A stretch of DNA of 64,000 nt, from positions 62,001 through 126,000 of the forward strand of contig JAEZCO010000091.1 of assembly GCA_023433505.1 (NCBI GenBank), read 5' to 3'. Positions within the stretch are counted from its first letter, which is position 1; every line of letters begins with the position of its first letter. Both the position numbers and the translations under genes were made by a program. This DNA comes from Bacillota bacterium. Its GTDB lineage: Bacteria > Bacillota > Clostridia > Acetivibrionales > DTU013. Below the pieces are notes generated by a model. It was not told the DNA's origin. It made no database searches and saw only the letters and a list, made by a program, of their open reading frames with translations. Of this stretch, positions 63,217 to 64,000 are shown one piece after another.

Positions 63217-63897
63217 TTACACCACCGCCTCCCTGTCCTCGGTTATTTCGCCGTCCTGTATCCGGACCACTCTTTCAGCCATTGCCGCTATATTCGGGTC
63301 ATGAGTTATCAGAATGATTGTATTTCCATTTCGATGCAGCTCTTCCAAGGTATGCATCACTTCCTGGCCTGATTTTGAATCGAGGTTTCCGGTGGGTTCG
63401 TCGGCAAGGATGATGGGAGGGTCATTGACAAGAGCCCTGGCAATGGCCACTCTTTGCTGCTGTCCGCCGGACAGCTCGTTGGGCCTGTGATATATCCTGT
63501 CCCCAAGGCCCACGGCCTCAAGGGCCTGAACGCTTCTCCTGTGCCTTTCCTTTGACCCCACCCCCTGGTACACCAGAGGCAGTTCCACATTCTCAATGGC
63601 ATTCAGCTTCTGAATCAGGTTGAAGCCCTGGAAAATAAAACCGATTTTTTTGTTTCTTATTTCAGCCAGCTGGTCGTCGGACAGTTCGCTTACTTCCTTT
63701 CCATCCAGGACATAGGTCCCCGAGGAAGGCGTATCAAGACAGCCCAGCATATTCATTAAAGTTGATTTTCCCGAACCGGAGGGGCCGATAATCGCTACAA
63801 ATTCGTGCTTCGCTATATGCAAGGATACGTTGTTCAGTGCGTTTACAACATTTTCGCCCATCCGGTAAACTTTAGACATATTTGTTATTTTAATCAT
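63217..63897 (-). CDS. MacB/LolD-like ABC exporter ATPase
   Basis: About 226 residues. Walker A is GPSGSGKST near residue 41, signature LSGGQQQRVAIARAL, Walker B IILADEPTGNLDS and H-loop ITHDPNIA. I chose ATG 63897, with GGAG 6 bases upstream; the longest frame starts at 63909. It powers the MacB-like permease in mechanotransmission-type export of peptides, antibiotics or lipids. Confidence 0.95.
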   Translation of the reverse strand: MIKITNMSKVYRMGENVVNALNNVSLHIAKHEFVAIIGPSGSGKSTLMNMLGCLDTPSSGTYVLDGKEVSELSDDQLAEIRNKKIGFIFQGFNLIQKLNAIENVELPLVYQGVGSKERHRRSVQALEAVGLGDRIYHRPNELSGGQQQRVAIARALVNDPPIILADEPTGNLDSKSGQEVMHTLEELHRNGNTIILITHDPNIAAMAERVVRIQDGEITEDREAVV

Positions 63898-63936
63898 ACA
63901 GCACTCCATCTGTTTTTTCCTGTTTAATTCCCATGA

Positions 63937-64000
63937 TTACCGCCGTGCGGCACCTTGCTGGCCCCCTTGGTTAAAGGTCCTGGCACCGCCTCCGGCCGGT
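63937..64000 (-). CDS. Membrane fusion protein, C-terminal end (partial)
   Basis: Only the last 20 codons are in the window, encoding GGGARTFNQGGQQGAARR before a TAA. Glycine-rich tails of this kind end the HlyD/MacA-like membrane fusion proteins that precede MacB-type ABC genes. The gene lies 39 bases before the ATPase start and is likely in the same operon. The assignment rests on position and composition. Confidence 0.5.
   Translation of the reverse strand, partial: PAGGGARTFNQGGQQGAARR

Noticed and set aside
1..64000. CRISPR arrays, tRNA or rRNA genes, prophage
   Set aside because: No regularly spaced repeats, no tRNA-like GGTTC-A arms in cloverleaf context and no phage genes were seen.

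Overview
The window reads as a chromosomal segment of a Gram-positive Clostridia-type anaerobe. The evidence is strong AGGAGG-type ribosome binding sites, lipobox signal peptides, YesM/YesN two-component systems beside sugar importers, several TTG starts, and a methanol:corrinoid methyltransferase (MtaB) homologue of the kind used by methylotrophic acetogens. I cannot name the genus. Most genes lie on the minus strand; only the glycosyltransferase-like gene, the EamA transporter, and the oxoamine synthase are on plus.

Region 1 (1-10.9 kb) is a sugar-sensing and uptake locus. Read in the transcribed direction it holds a YesM histidine kinase, a YesN regulator and an extra solute-binding lipoprotein, then a terminator, then a binding protein, a double-domain ATPase, two RbsC-type permeases and a UroD-fold protein. 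A further binding protein runs off the left edge.

Region 2 (11.0-25.1 kb) is a second glycan locus: YesM, YesN, a lipoprotein binding protein and two LplBC-type permeases, followed by a GH106-like enzyme, another UroD-fold protein and a GH39-like enzyme. A group II intron remnant lacking its reverse transcriptase sits exactly between the last permease and the GH106-like gene. The locus suggests uptake and hydrolysis of rhamnose- or xylose-containing oligosaccharides.

Region 3 (25.2-33.5 kb) is mixed: an L25/Ctc-like protein, a heterodimeric ABC exporter pair preceded by a promoter, a leader ORF and tandem terminators (BmrBCD-like layout), a GT-B glycosyltransferase-like gene, an EamA transporter and an SDR.

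Region 4 (33.7-50.2 kb) is a mannoside locus of ten genes: importer (permease, binding protein, permease), GntR/LacI hybrid regulator, two related beta-propeller proteins, GH38 family protein, HAD phosphatase, mannose-6-phosphate isomerase fusion and ROK kinase, with a sialate O-acetylesterase-like gene upstream. Two nearly identical operator-like sites overlap the promoters of the importer operon and the esterase gene. Together the genes would import, trim, phosphorylate and isomerise mannose to fructose 6-phosphate.

Region 5 (50.5-64 kb) holds MtaB with a histidine-rich COG0523 GTPase, an alpha-oxoamine synthase, a DUF554 membrane protein, a thymidylate synthase-like protein, FabI, a VWA/MoxR pair, an antitoxin-Uma2 fusion, a CE7 esterase, and a MacAB-type export system that runs off the right edge. 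No tRNA, rRNA or CRISPR array was seen.
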